The position numbers and the translations under genes are program-made. From Mycobacterium marinum (GTDB lineage Bacteria > Actinomycetota > Actinomycetes > Mycobacteriales > Mycobacteriaceae), in NCBI RefSeq assembly GCF_003391395.1, contig NZ_CP024190.1, forward strand, positions 1,922,001 through 1,986,000: a stretch of 64,000 nt of DNA, written 5' to 3'. Below the pieces are notes generated by a model. That model made no database searches. It worked only from the letters and a program-made list of their open reading frames with translations, and was not told where the DNA came from. Shown one piece after another: positions 51,006-59,215 of this stretch. Position 1 is the first letter of the stretch. The number at the start of each line of letters is the position of its first letter.

Positions 51006-52262
51006 TCAGTGCAGTCGGGTCGCGCTCACAACGACGCGGGTCTGGGGCAGCCGCGCCAGCAGTGCATCCCCCATGGCGGCGGCGGGGGTCAGCACACCGC
51101 GCAACTCGGAGAGCCGATCGCGGTCCAGCGCCAGGGCCAGACCGCTTTCGCCGAGCAGCACGGCCGTCGAGGCATACGCGTCGACGTTGTGTGCGAACGT
51201 CGCCAGGTAGCGGGCACCGGTGGTCGTGGTGGTGTACGTCTCACAGCGGTAATGGCCGCGTTCCCGGCTTTTTTGGCTCGGGCCGGTGCCTGGTTTCGGA
51301 GTGACCCGCTCTAACGCACGTTGCGGTAGGCGACTGAAGTACTTGTTGCCCAAACCGATGCCGCCGGCGATAGCGCCCGTGACGGCAGCGGAGGCGATTG
51401 GTGCCGCAAACGACCGACCGAGACTCATCGTCTCCGAGTAGCGGAATTGCTTGCCATAAGCCCAATCCTGTAATGCATTGCTACGTCGGACAATTCGAGT
51501 GTTGAATGGGCCCTGTACGAATGCGCCGGTCCAGAAGCCCGCGAGCTCAGGAGCTAGGTCGCGTCCGCGCCGCATGGAAAAGTCCGGCTGCGGACCGAGA
51601 TCGGGTTCGGCACTGCGGTCGGTGGTCAGCGTATAAGGGTCGTTGACCAACCGGTACGCCTCGGGATCGCTCGATGCGGTGCGCATCGCTTCGGAATAGG
51701 TTGCCACCGAGCCGCCGGAGGCCCAACGCTGGGAGAACGAGCGGAGCACCAGGTTGGTCTCGGCCAATTCTCCGGTGCCGTCTTCGGCGGCACGGCGGTA
51801 CAAGTGGTGGACGTTCAGATCCGATGGAATTGAATCGAATCCACACGCGAGCACTATTCGGGCGCCGGTGTCAGCGGCCTGTTTGTGGTACAGGTCGATG
51901 CTGTTGCGGCAGAACATCAATTCGCCGGTCAGATCGGCGTAGTCGGTGCCAGCCTTGGCGCAGGCCGCCACCAGGGGCAGGCCATAGCGCGTGTAGGGGC
52001 CAACGGTGGTGAGGATGACCTGTGCCCGGGTGGCCATCTCCTCGAGCGTCGCCGGTTGTGATGCGTCGGCGACGACGAGTGGCCAGTCGCTGGCTAGTGG
52101 GCCCAACTTGTCCCGCACGGCCCGCAGCCGTTGGGGCGAACGGCCGGCCAGGGCGATCCGAGCGTTCGTGTCACGTTGCGCAAGGTGTTGGCCGGTCAGC
52201 ATGCCGGAGAAGCCGGTTGCGCCGTATAAGACGATGTCGAACTCGCGTTGCGCTGAACTCAT
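51006..52262 (-). CDS. Trans-acting enoyl reductase (Rv2953-like)
   Basis: 418-aa saccharopine-dehydrogenase-like protein. The N-terminal Rossmann motif VLYGATGFSGMLTGQHLA (about 11-28), ALAGRSPQRL, TVGPYTRYGLPLVAACAKAGTDYADLTGE and ACGFDSIPSDL match Rv2953. Rv2953 works in trans with PpsD to reduce a double bond during phthiocerol and phenolphthiocerol assembly; ppsD itself is outside this window. It diverges from the ketoreductase gene. Confidence 0.92.
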   Translation of the reverse strand: MSSAQREFDIVLYGATGFSGMLTGQHLAQRDTNARIALAGRSPQRLRAVRDKLGPLASDWPLVVADASQPATLEEMATRAQVILTTVGPYTRYGLPLVAACAKAGTDYADLTGELMFCRNSIDLYHKQAADTGARIVLACGFDSIPSDLNVHHLYRRAAEDGTGELAETNLVLRSFSQRWASGGSVATYSEAMRTASSDPEAYRLVNDPYTLTTDRSAEPDLGPQPDFSMRRGRDLAPELAGFWTGAFVQGPFNTRIVRRSNALQDWAYGKQFRYSETMSLGRSFAAPIASAAVTGAIAGGIGLGNKYFSRLPQRALERVTPKPGTGPSQKSRERGHYRCETYTTTTTGARYLATFAHNVDAYASTAVLLGESGLALALDRDRLSELRGVLTPAAAMGDALLARLPQTRVVVSATRLH

Positions 52263-52474
52263 CGGGCGAGACTACCCGAGCGGGCTGGGGAGGCTGAGTT
52301 GCGGGCGACCAGCGATGAATGCAATTGCGTAGGAACGCAGTCGCCGCGTCATCGGCGCGAGATGGTAGGGCCGGCCGGCGATCCGCAGGCCGCCAGTTGG
52401 CTGCGGGATGTCCACAGAAACGTCAGGTAACCTCGCCGCAGTCACACCGCGACGGACGGCAAGGTAGGCGGATT

Positions 52475-53632
52475 TTGAAGAAATCGAGCGGCTTTCGTTA
52501 CGGCTTTGTCGACGCTCCGGTGCACTCGCGCCTTCCACCGAGCATGATCGCGCGGTCGAGCATGATGGCCGGCGCAGTGATGGGCGCCGACTCGTATTGG
52601 ATCGGTGACCATCTCAACGCGCTGGTGCCACGGTCGGTGGCGACCCCCGAATTTCTCGGTCTTGGGGCGCGGCTGGTGCCCAAGGTTGATGCCAACTACG
52701 AGCCTTGGACGATGCTGGGAAACCTCGCCGCGGGCAACCGGATCAACCGCTTGCGGCTCGGTGTGTGCGTGACCGATGTCGGTCGTCGCAATCCAGCGGT
52801 TACCGCGCAAGCCGCGGCGACTGTGCATCTGCTGACCAGAGGCCGAGCCATTCTTGGTATCGGTGTTGGAGAACGTGAGGGCAACGAGCCCTACGGGGTG
52901 GAGTGGAGCAAGCCCGTTGCGCGGTTCGAAGAGGGCCTCGCGACGATTCGTGCCCTGTGGGATTCGAACGGGGCGCTGGTCACGCGTGAGTCGCCGTACT
53001 TTCCACTGCGCAATGCCCTGTTCGACCTGCCGCCCTACAAGGGAAAGTGGCCCGAAATCTGGGTCGCGGCGCACGGTCCGCGGATGCTGAGGGCTACCGG
53101 ACGCTACGCGGACGCCTGGGTGCCCATCGTCATCATCCGGCCCACCGACTACAGCCGCGCGCTGGAAGCGGTGCGTGCCGCGGCATCCGATGCCGGTCGT
53201 GACCCGATGTCCATCACCCCTTCGGCAGTGCGCGGCGTGGTCACCGGGTGGAGTCGCGACGACGTGGATGAAGCGCTGGACTCGGTGATCGTCAAAATGA
53301 ACGCGCTCGGAATGCCCGCGGAGGCCTGGGCGCGCCACGGTGTCGAGCACCCGATGGGAGCCGACTTCACCGGCGTGCAGGATCTGATCCCCCAGACGAT
53401 GGACAGGGAAACGGTCCTCTCCTACACCGCGAAGGTTCCGCCCGGCCTGATCCGCGAAGTGGTGGCCAGCGGCACGCCGGACGAGGTCATCGATCAGGTC
53501 GCCGAGTGGCGTGACCACGGTCTGAGGTATCTGCTGGTGATCAATGGCAGCCTGGTCAACCCGAGCCTGCGCAAGACCGTCACTGCGGTGCTGCCGCACG
53601 CCAAGGTGTTGCGGGGGCTGAAGAAGCTGTGA
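52475..53632 (+). CDS. F420-dependent phthiodiolone ketoreductase (Rv2951c-like)
   Basis: 385-aa luciferase-like (LLM) F420 oxidoreductase. Signature segments: GADSYWIGDHLNALVPRS, RLGVCVTDVGRRNPAVTAQAAATVHLLTRGRAILGIGVGEREGNEP, WVAAHGPRMLRATGRYADAW. In M. tuberculosis it reduces phthiodiolone to phthiotriol, including the phenolic form. TTG 52475 is the most likely start because the protein then begins (M)KKSSGFRYGFVDAPVHSRLPP, aligning with the known N-terminus; longer in-frame starts add low-complexity basic residues. The fbiD gene in the window supplies part of the F420 pathway. Confidence 0.88.
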   Translation: MKKSSGFRYGFVDAPVHSRLPPSMIARSSMMAGAVMGADSYWIGDHLNALVPRSVATPEFLGLGARLVPKVDANYEPWTMLGNLAAGNRINRLRLGVCVTDVGRRNPAVTAQAAATVHLLTRGRAILGIGVGEREGNEPYGVEWSKPVARFEEGLATIRALWDSNGALVTRESPYFPLRNALFDLPPYKGKWPEIWVAAHGPRMLRATGRYADAWVPIVIIRPTDYSRALEAVRAAASDAGRDPMSITPSAVRGVVTGWSRDDVDEALDSVIVKMNALGMPAEAWARHGVEHPMGADFTGVQDLIPQTMDRETVLSYTAKVPPGLIREVVASGTPDEVIDQVAEWRDHGLRYLLVINGSLVNPSLRKTVTAVLPHAKVLRGLKKL

Positions 53633-54413
53633 CCGGCCACCGGCGAATCCGCTCGGAGCCGGTTCGCGGCTAGCCTGGGCTAGTTGCGGCCGCAGATCGA
53701 TCAAAGCCATTGCTGAAGTTAGCTATTCGGGTCGCTTAGCGATCGGCCGGAAGTCGTTGCGGGCACTTTGTTGGATGGATCCGCAACGCTGAATCGGTGG
53801 CCCCGGGGGCGCGGCGAGTTGGCCCCAACCCGTTGCCTGGTAACGACTTAGCGGCAACGCCTCAGCGCACCGCCGCGCGACACCGCGTGCCCGAGATGCC
53901 ACATTGCCTTTGTTGCAACGGTTTTGCCGCGACTGGTTACGGCTTGCTCGGGGCTAGGGGAGTGGGGCGATCACCGCCGGGCGTGGTTACCGCAGCTGCG
54001 TGTATCGCCAAACGTTGCGCGCGCCAAACTTATTTAGCAGTGCTCGTACTTAGCACTTCTCATGAAAATCGGCTGTTGGTTGGTTATCCAGAGATGATTT
54101 GCCGAGGTGATTGTCGTAGACCCCTCGATGCTTCAGATTGCACCCGGCGTCCGGGCCCTGGGAAGGGTGATTGGATGGCCCAAATTTTCCCAGGACCGTC
54201 GGTCCCAACATCTCACCTATCGCTGATCCTTAGTAACCTCAAAGCTCATGTCCACCAAACGGGTTCCAGCAAGAGCCATGGTCGTGAGTGACGACCATGT
54301 TAAATCTTGCTGCGAGCCGGTGGCGCGAGGGCTGTTATGGCGGTGCGGCCATATCGATTTCGAGTTGCGGCGCGGCTTTGCGCGGCACGCCGGCCCGCTG
54401 ATTCGGGTTTCGA
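53633..54413. other. Long intergenic region upstream of fadD29
   Basis: About 800 bp without a credible gene. It is richer in AT than its surroundings in places and holds several dyads: CTAGCC/GGCTAG at 53670-53683 (after the ketoreductase, possible terminator), AGTGCT/AGCACT at 54039-54057, GGACC/GGTCC at 54193-54205, a 9-bp dyad at 54277-54299 and TATGGC/GCCATA at 54336-54353. All lie upstream of the predicted fadD29 promoter, so they are more likely operators than leader structures. Confidence 0.55.
54277..54299. promoter_or_regulatory. Candidate operator of the fadD29-pks operon
   Basis: A perfect 9-bp inverted repeat (CATGGTCGT and ACGACCATG, 5-nt spacer) lies about 115 bp upstream of the predicted -35 box of fadD29. 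Its symmetry and length suit a dimeric regulator. Confidence 0.45.
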
Positions 54414-54442
54414 CTGACACAGCAGCGAAACGCCCGTAGTCT
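54414..54442 (+). promoter_or_regulatory. Promoter of the phenolic glycolipid operon
   Basis: CTGACA (54414-54419) and TAGTCT (54437-54442) are separated by 17 bp, a good SigA-type pair. The predicted start near 54449 leaves a leader of about 18 nt containing AAGGA just before the ATG at 54467. Confidence 0.6.
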
Positions 54443-54466
54443 CTTCCGTCGAGAGCAAGGATGATC

Positions 54467-56329
54467 ATGGACACCAACGCCGTTTCGTTTCGTGCCCGGG
54501 ACGAGGTGACGACGCAACTGGCACCGGGAACGGGTGGCCAAGCAGTACCAACGTCCAATGGGATGATGACGCGATTCGCGATGAGCGAGTCCTCGCTTAC
54601 CGATCTGCTGCACAAGGCGGCCACCCAGTACCCCAATCGCGCGGCCTACAAGTTCATCGACTACGACGTGAACCCGGACGGGTTCACCGAAACGCTCACC
54701 TGGTGGCAAATGTATCGGCGCGCCAAGATCGTGGCCGAAGAGCTGCGCGGCTACGGGGCCAGCGGTGATCGGGTCGCGGTATTGGCTCCGCAAGGCCTTG
54801 AATACATCATCGCCTTTCTAGGCGTGCTAGAAGCCGGACTTATCGCTGTCCCCCTTCCAGTGCCCCAGTTCGGCATTCACGACGAACGAATCTCGGCAGC
54901 GCTGCAGGATTCCACGCCGAGCGTCATTCTTACGACTTCGTCGGTGATCGACGAGGTCACCAAATATGCGCCACACGCACGCGCCGGGCAGGGCGGCACA
55001 CCCATTGTGGTGGCGGTCGACTTGCTGGACTTGGATTCCGCGCGGGAGCTCGATCTCACGCCGCCGGCCCATTCGAGCACCGCGTATCTGCAATACACGT
55101 CGGGGTCGACCCGTTCGCCCGCCGGTGTGGTCCTCTCCCACAAGAACGTCATCACCAACTGCGTCCAGTTGATGTCCGATTACCTTGGGGAGACGGAGAA
55201 AGTTCCCTCGACCGCGGTGTCGTGGCTGCCGTTCTATCACGACATGGGGCTGATGCTCGGCATCATTCTGCCGATGATCAATCAAGACACCGCGGTGTTG
55301 CTGAATCCGATGGCATTCCTGCAGCGGCCGGCTCGCTGGATGCAATTGATGGGCAAATTTCGTGGACAGATTTCCTGTGCGCCAAACTTCGGTTTTGAAT
55401 TGGCGGTCCGCCGCACGTCGGACGAAGATATGGCCGGATTGGATCTCGGACACGTCCGGGGGATCGGTAGCGGTGCGGAGCGCGTGAATCCGGCGACGCT
55501 GCAGCGCTTCATCGACAGGTTCGCCCCCTTCAACCTGCGCGACACGGCGATCCGACCCTCCTACGGGCTCGCCGAGGCGACGGTGTTCGTGGCCACCGCG
55601 GAACCGGGACGCCCGCCCAGAAGCGTCAACTTCGACTACCAGAGCTTGTCGGTCGGTCGGGTCGAGCGGTGCGCGAATGAAGCCGACGACGGTGCCAAGC
55701 TGGTCAGCTACGGTTCGAGCTGGACATCTGAGGTGCGGATCGTCGACCCCGAGGCCAGGACGGAATGTCCGGCGGGGACGGTCGGCGAAATTTGGGTGCA
55801 GGGGGATAATGTTGCCATGGGCTATTGGCGTAACCCCCAGCTCACCGAGCGCACGTTCGATGCGAAGCTGACCGATCCCTCGCCGGGCACCTCGATCGGT
55901 CCGTGGCTTCGAACCGGAGACCTCGGGGTGATGTTCGAAGGCGAGTTGTTCATCACGGGCCGCATCAAGGATCTGCTGATCGTGGACGGATCCAATCACT
56001 ATCCCGACGATATTGAGTCGACGATTCAGGAAATCACCGGTGGCCGGGTGGTGGCGATAGCGGTGCCCGATGCCGACGGTGAGAAGTTGGTCACCATCGT
56101 GGAGTTCGCCAGCTGGGGCCACTCGGGTCAGGAGGCCATCGACAAGCTGCGCTCGGTCAAGCGGGAGATCACCTCCGCGATATCGCGGGCACACCGAGTG
56201 CGGGTCACAGATGTCGTGTTGGTGGCGACCGGTTCGATTCCGGTCACGACCAGCGGCAAAGTTCGACGTTCATCCTGTGTGGAGCGTTACCGAAACGACG
56301 GATTCACCCGTTTGGACCGGTCCGCATGA
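54467..56329 (+). CDS. fadD29: Long-chain fatty acid-AMP ligase FadD29
   Basis: 620-aa FAAL. The AMP-binding loop is QYTSGSTRSPAGVVLSH (from about 209), followed by SWLPFYHDMGLMLGII, SYGLAEATVFVA, the FAAL-specific insertion, and GPWLRTGDLGVMFEGELFITGRIKDLLIVDG. In phenolic glycolipid synthesis FadD29 adenylates the p-hydroxyphenylalkanoate made by Pks15/1 and hands it to PpsA. ATG 54467 is preferred over 54461 because AAGGA then has normal spacing. First gene of an apparent operon running to pks15/1. Confidence 0.95.
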   Translation: MDTNAVSFRARDEVTTQLAPGTGGQAVPTSNGMMTRFAMSESSLTDLLHKAATQYPNRAAYKFIDYDVNPDGFTETLTWWQMYRRAKIVAEELRGYGASGDRVAVLAPQGLEYIIAFLGVLEAGLIAVPLPVPQFGIHDERISAALQDSTPSVILTTSSVIDEVTKYAPHARAGQGGTPIVVAVDLLDLDSARELDLTPPAHSSTAYLQYTSGSTRSPAGVVLSHKNVITNCVQLMSDYLGETEKVPSTAVSWLPFYHDMGLMLGIILPMINQDTAVLLNPMAFLQRPARWMQLMGKFRGQISCAPNFGFELAVRRTSDEDMAGLDLGHVRGIGSGAERVNPATLQRFIDRFAPFNLRDTAIRPSYGLAEATVFVATAEPGRPPRSVNFDYQSLSVGRVERCANEADDGAKLVSYGSSWTSEVRIVDPEARTECPAGTVGEIWVQGDNVAMGYWRNPQLTERTFDAKLTDPSPGTSIGPWLRTGDLGVMFEGELFITGRIKDLLIVDGSNHYPDDIESTIQEITGGRVVAIAVPDADGEKLVTIVEFASWGHSGQEAIDKLRSVKREITSAISRAHRVRVTDVVLVATGSIPVTTSGKVRRSSCVERYRNDGFTRLDRSA

Positions 56330-56363
56330 CGGCATGTTGGCGGCTTTACCCGAGAAACAAGAA

Positions 56364-56972
56364 ATGACCGAGTGTCATCTGTCTGATGAAGATATCCGAA
56401 AGCTCAACCGCGACCTTCGGATACTGATAGCGACGAACGGCACCCTCACTCGGATTCTGAACGTGCTTGCCAACGACGAGATCGTCGTAGAGATAATCAA
56501 GCAGCAGATTCAGGATGCCGCGCCGGAAATGGATGGGTGCGACCATTCTTCGATCGGCCGCGTCTTGCGGCGCGATATCGTGCTGAAGGGCCGCAGGTCG
56601 GGAATTCCGTTCGTCGCCGCAGAATCATTCATTGCCATCGACTTGCTGCCTGCCGAAATCGTGGCGAGCCTGCTGGAAACGCATCGTCCTATTGGCGAGG
56701 TGATGGCCGCCAGCTGTATTGAAACCTTTAAAGAAGAGGCGAAGGTCTGGGCGGGAGAGTCACCGGCCTGGCTCGCGCTCGATCGGCGTCGTAACTTGCC
56801 GCCGAAAGTTGTCGGCCGTCAGTACCGCGTCATCGCGGAAGGCCGGCCGGTGATTATCATCACCGAGTATTTTCTCCGAAGTGTATTCGAAGATAATTCG
56901 CGCGAAGAACCTATTCGTCACCAACGATCCGTCGGTACCAGTGCAAGGAGTGGGAGATCGATTTGTACCTAA
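56364..56972 (+). CDS. Chorismate pyruvate-lyase (Rv2949c-like)
   Basis: 202 aa. Converts chorismate to p-hydroxybenzoate and pyruvate, the starter of the phenolic glycolipid. Diagnostic segments of the UbiC-like fold in mycobacteria: SDEDIRKLNRDLRILIATNGTLTR, RRDIVLKG, AAESFIAIDLLPAEIV, PIGEVMAASCIETFKEEAKVW and the basic EYFLRSVFED near the end. The ATG at 56364 matches the M. tuberculosis start; ATG 56334 is 10 codons upstream. It begins 34 bp after the fadD29 stop. Confidence 0.92.
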   Translation: MTECHLSDEDIRKLNRDLRILIATNGTLTRILNVLANDEIVVEIIKQQIQDAAPEMDGCDHSSIGRVLRRDIVLKGRRSGIPFVAAESFIAIDLLPAEIVASLLETHRPIGEVMAASCIETFKEEAKVWAGESPAWLALDRRRNLPPKVVGRQYRVIAEGRPVIIITEYFLRSVFEDNSREEPIRHQRSVGTSARSGRSICT

Positions 56973-57090
56973 TGGCCGGTTCCCCGTGGGTTTATGGGGG
57001 TGACGATGCCAGAGGTCGCAGAATTTGTATCCATGGATCCAATTCAGTCGGCAAGCCAGAAACAGCATCGGCTAGGGCGGTCATCCAATA

Positions 57091-59199
57091 ATGCGGAATG
57101 AGAATGTAGCGGGACTGCTCGCCGAGCGGGCATCGGAAGCGGGATGGACTGACCAGCCTGCCTATTACGCGCCGGATGTGGTGACTCATGGTCAGATCCA
57201 TGATGGAGCCGCACGGCTTGGCGCGGTGCTAGCCAATCGTGGCCTTTGCAGGGGGGATCGTGTCCTGCTGTGTATGCCGGATTCGCCGGAGCTGGTGCAG
57301 GTTTTGCTGGCATGCCTGGCGCGCGGGATCCTGGCGTTTCTGGCAAACCCGGAGCTGCACCGTGACGACCACGCGTTCCAGGAGCGGGACACGCAGGCGG
57401 CGCTGGTAATCACCTCCGGTCCTCTTTGTGACCGATTTGCGCCGTCGACGGTGGTGGATGCCGCGGATCTGTTTTCCGAGGCGGCCCGGGTCGGGCCGGC
57501 GGCCTACGAGATCTTGGGTGGTGACGCCGCCGCGTATGCCACCTACACCTCCGGCACAACGGGTCCGCCCAAGGCGGCGATTCACCGGCACTGCGACGTG
57601 TTCGCGTTTGTCGAGGCCATGTGTCGCAATGCGTTGCGGCTGACTCCCGCCGACATCGGGCTGAGCAGCGCGCGCATGTATTTCGCCTATGGCCTGGGAA
57701 ATTCGGTCTGGTTTCCGCTGGCCACCGGTAGTTCGGCGGTGGTCAATCCGCTACCGGTGGGCGCGGAAGTCGCGGCGACGCTGAGCGCCCGATTCGAGCC
57801 CTCGGTGCTCTACGGTGTGCCGAATTTCTTTGCCAGAGTTGTCGACGCGTGTTCTGCGGATTCGTTCCGTTCGGTGCGATGCGTGGTATCGGCGGGCGAG
57901 GCTCTGGAGGTGGGGCTGGCCGAGCGGCTCACCGAATTCTTTGGCGGTATCCCGATCCTGGACGGGGTCGGATCGACCGAGGTCGGGCAGACGTTCGTAT
58001 CCAATACCGTCGACGAGTGGCGCCCGGGCAGCCTGGGCAAGGTTCTTCCGCCCTACGAGATTCGCGTCGTGGCACCGGACGGTGCGGCCGCCGGGCCCGG
58101 GGTGGAGGGTGACCTCTGGGTCCGCGGACCGTCGGTTGCCGAGAGCTATTGGAACTGGCCGGAGCCGCTGCTGACAGATGAGGGTTGGCTGGACACGCGT
58201 GACCGGGTCTGCATCGACGACGACGGATGGGTCACCTACGCCTGCCGCGCGGACGACACCGAAATCGTCGGGGCGGTCAATATCAATCCGCGCGAGATCG
58301 AGCGGCTGATCGTCGAGGAGGACGCCGTCGCCGAGGTCGCGGTGGTTGGAGTCAAGGAGGCCACCGGCGCATCGACACTGCAGGCATTTCTCGTTCCGGC
58401 GAGCGCCGAGGGCATTGACGGGTCGGTCATGCGCGACATCCACCGACGATTGCTCACCCGCCTGTCTGCATTCAAGGTGCCGCACCGATTTGCCGTTGTT
58501 GAGCGACTTCCCAGAACCGCCAACGGGAAGTTGTTGCGTAGCGCGCTGCGTGGCCAGACCCCGGCCAAGCCGATCTGGGAACTCGCTTCGGCCGAGCACC
58601 GGTCCGACGCGCCCGGCCAACTCGATGATCAGTCGGCGTCTGCCCTGGTTTCGGGCACCCGCGAAGTGAGCCTCAAAGAGCGGCTGGCCGCGCTGCAGCA
58701 GGAACGTCACCGGCTGGTACTCGACGCCGTATGCGGGGAGACCGCGAAGATGCTCGGTGAGCCGGATCCGCGCTCGGTCAATCGCGATCTCGCCTTCTCG
58801 GAGCTCGGCTTCGACTCGCAGATGACCGTCGAACTCTGCCACCGTTTGGCCGCGGCCACCGGGTTGCGCGTGCCCGAGACGGTTGGGTGGGACTACGGCT
58901 CGATATCGGGACTGGCCCAGTACCTGGAGGCCGAACTGTCCGGCGCGGACCGGCGGGTGACGCCGCAGTCAGCGCGCAGCGGCGCGCGGGCGCTGCCGCT
59001 GATCGAAGCGCAGCTGAACAAGGTCGAAGAGCTGACCGCGGCCATCGCCGACGGTGAGAAGCCGCGAGTGGCCGAACGGTTGCGTGCCCTGCTCGGCACG
59101 ATCACCGAAGGGCAGGAGCACTGGGGCCAGCGCATCGCCGCCGCCTCGACCCCCGACGAAATTTTCCAGCTGATCGATTCGGAATTTGGCGAATCATGA
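57091..59199 (+). CDS. fadD22: p-Hydroxybenzoyl-AMP ligase with carrier domain, FadD22
   Basis: 702 aa in two parts. Residues 1-500 are an adenylating enzyme: YTSGTTGPPKAAIHRH, GVGSTEVGQTFVSNT, LDTRDRVCIDDDGWVTYACRADD and the lysine loop VERLPRTANGKLLR. Residues about 545-625 are an aroyl carrier domain with the phosphopantetheine Ser576 in FSELGFDSQMTVELC. FadD22 activates p-hydroxybenzoate and self-loads it for Pks15/1. An alpha-helical docking tail follows. It starts 118 bp after the lyase gene and ends 16 bp before pks15/1. Confidence 0.95.
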   Translation: MRNENVAGLLAERASEAGWTDQPAYYAPDVVTHGQIHDGAARLGAVLANRGLCRGDRVLLCMPDSPELVQVLLACLARGILAFLANPELHRDDHAFQERDTQAALVITSGPLCDRFAPSTVVDAADLFSEAARVGPAAYEILGGDAAAYATYTSGTTGPPKAAIHRHCDVFAFVEAMCRNALRLTPADIGLSSARMYFAYGLGNSVWFPLATGSSAVVNPLPVGAEVAATLSARFEPSVLYGVPNFFARVVDACSADSFRSVRCVVSAGEALEVGLAERLTEFFGGIPILDGVGSTEVGQTFVSNTVDEWRPGSLGKVLPPYEIRVVAPDGAAAGPGVEGDLWVRGPSVAESYWNWPEPLLTDEGWLDTRDRVCIDDDGWVTYACRADDTEIVGAVNINPREIERLIVEEDAVAEVAVVGVKEATGASTLQAFLVPASAEGIDGSVMRDIHRRLLTRLSAFKVPHRFAVVERLPRTANGKLLRSALRGQTPAKPIWELASAEHRSDAPGQLDDQSASALVSGTREVSLKERLAALQQERHRLVLDAVCGETAKMLGEPDPRSVNRDLAFSELGFDSQMTVELCHRLAAATGLRVPETVGWDYGSISGLAQYLEAELSGADRRVTPQSARSGARALPLIEAQLNKVEELTAAIADGEKPRVAERLRALLGTITEGQEHWGQRIAAASTPDEIFQLIDSEFGES

Positions 59200-59215
59200 A
59201 CAGGAGCAACTGAGT

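Noticed and set aside
52319..52474. N-terminal extension of the ketoreductase
   Set aside because: The added residues are basic and repetitive and lack similarity to the known enzyme; TTG 52475 gives the expected N-terminus.
53797..54291. 164-codon plus-strand frame between the ketoreductase and fadD29
   Set aside because: Codon usage is unlike the neighbours and it runs across several dyads; no family recognised.
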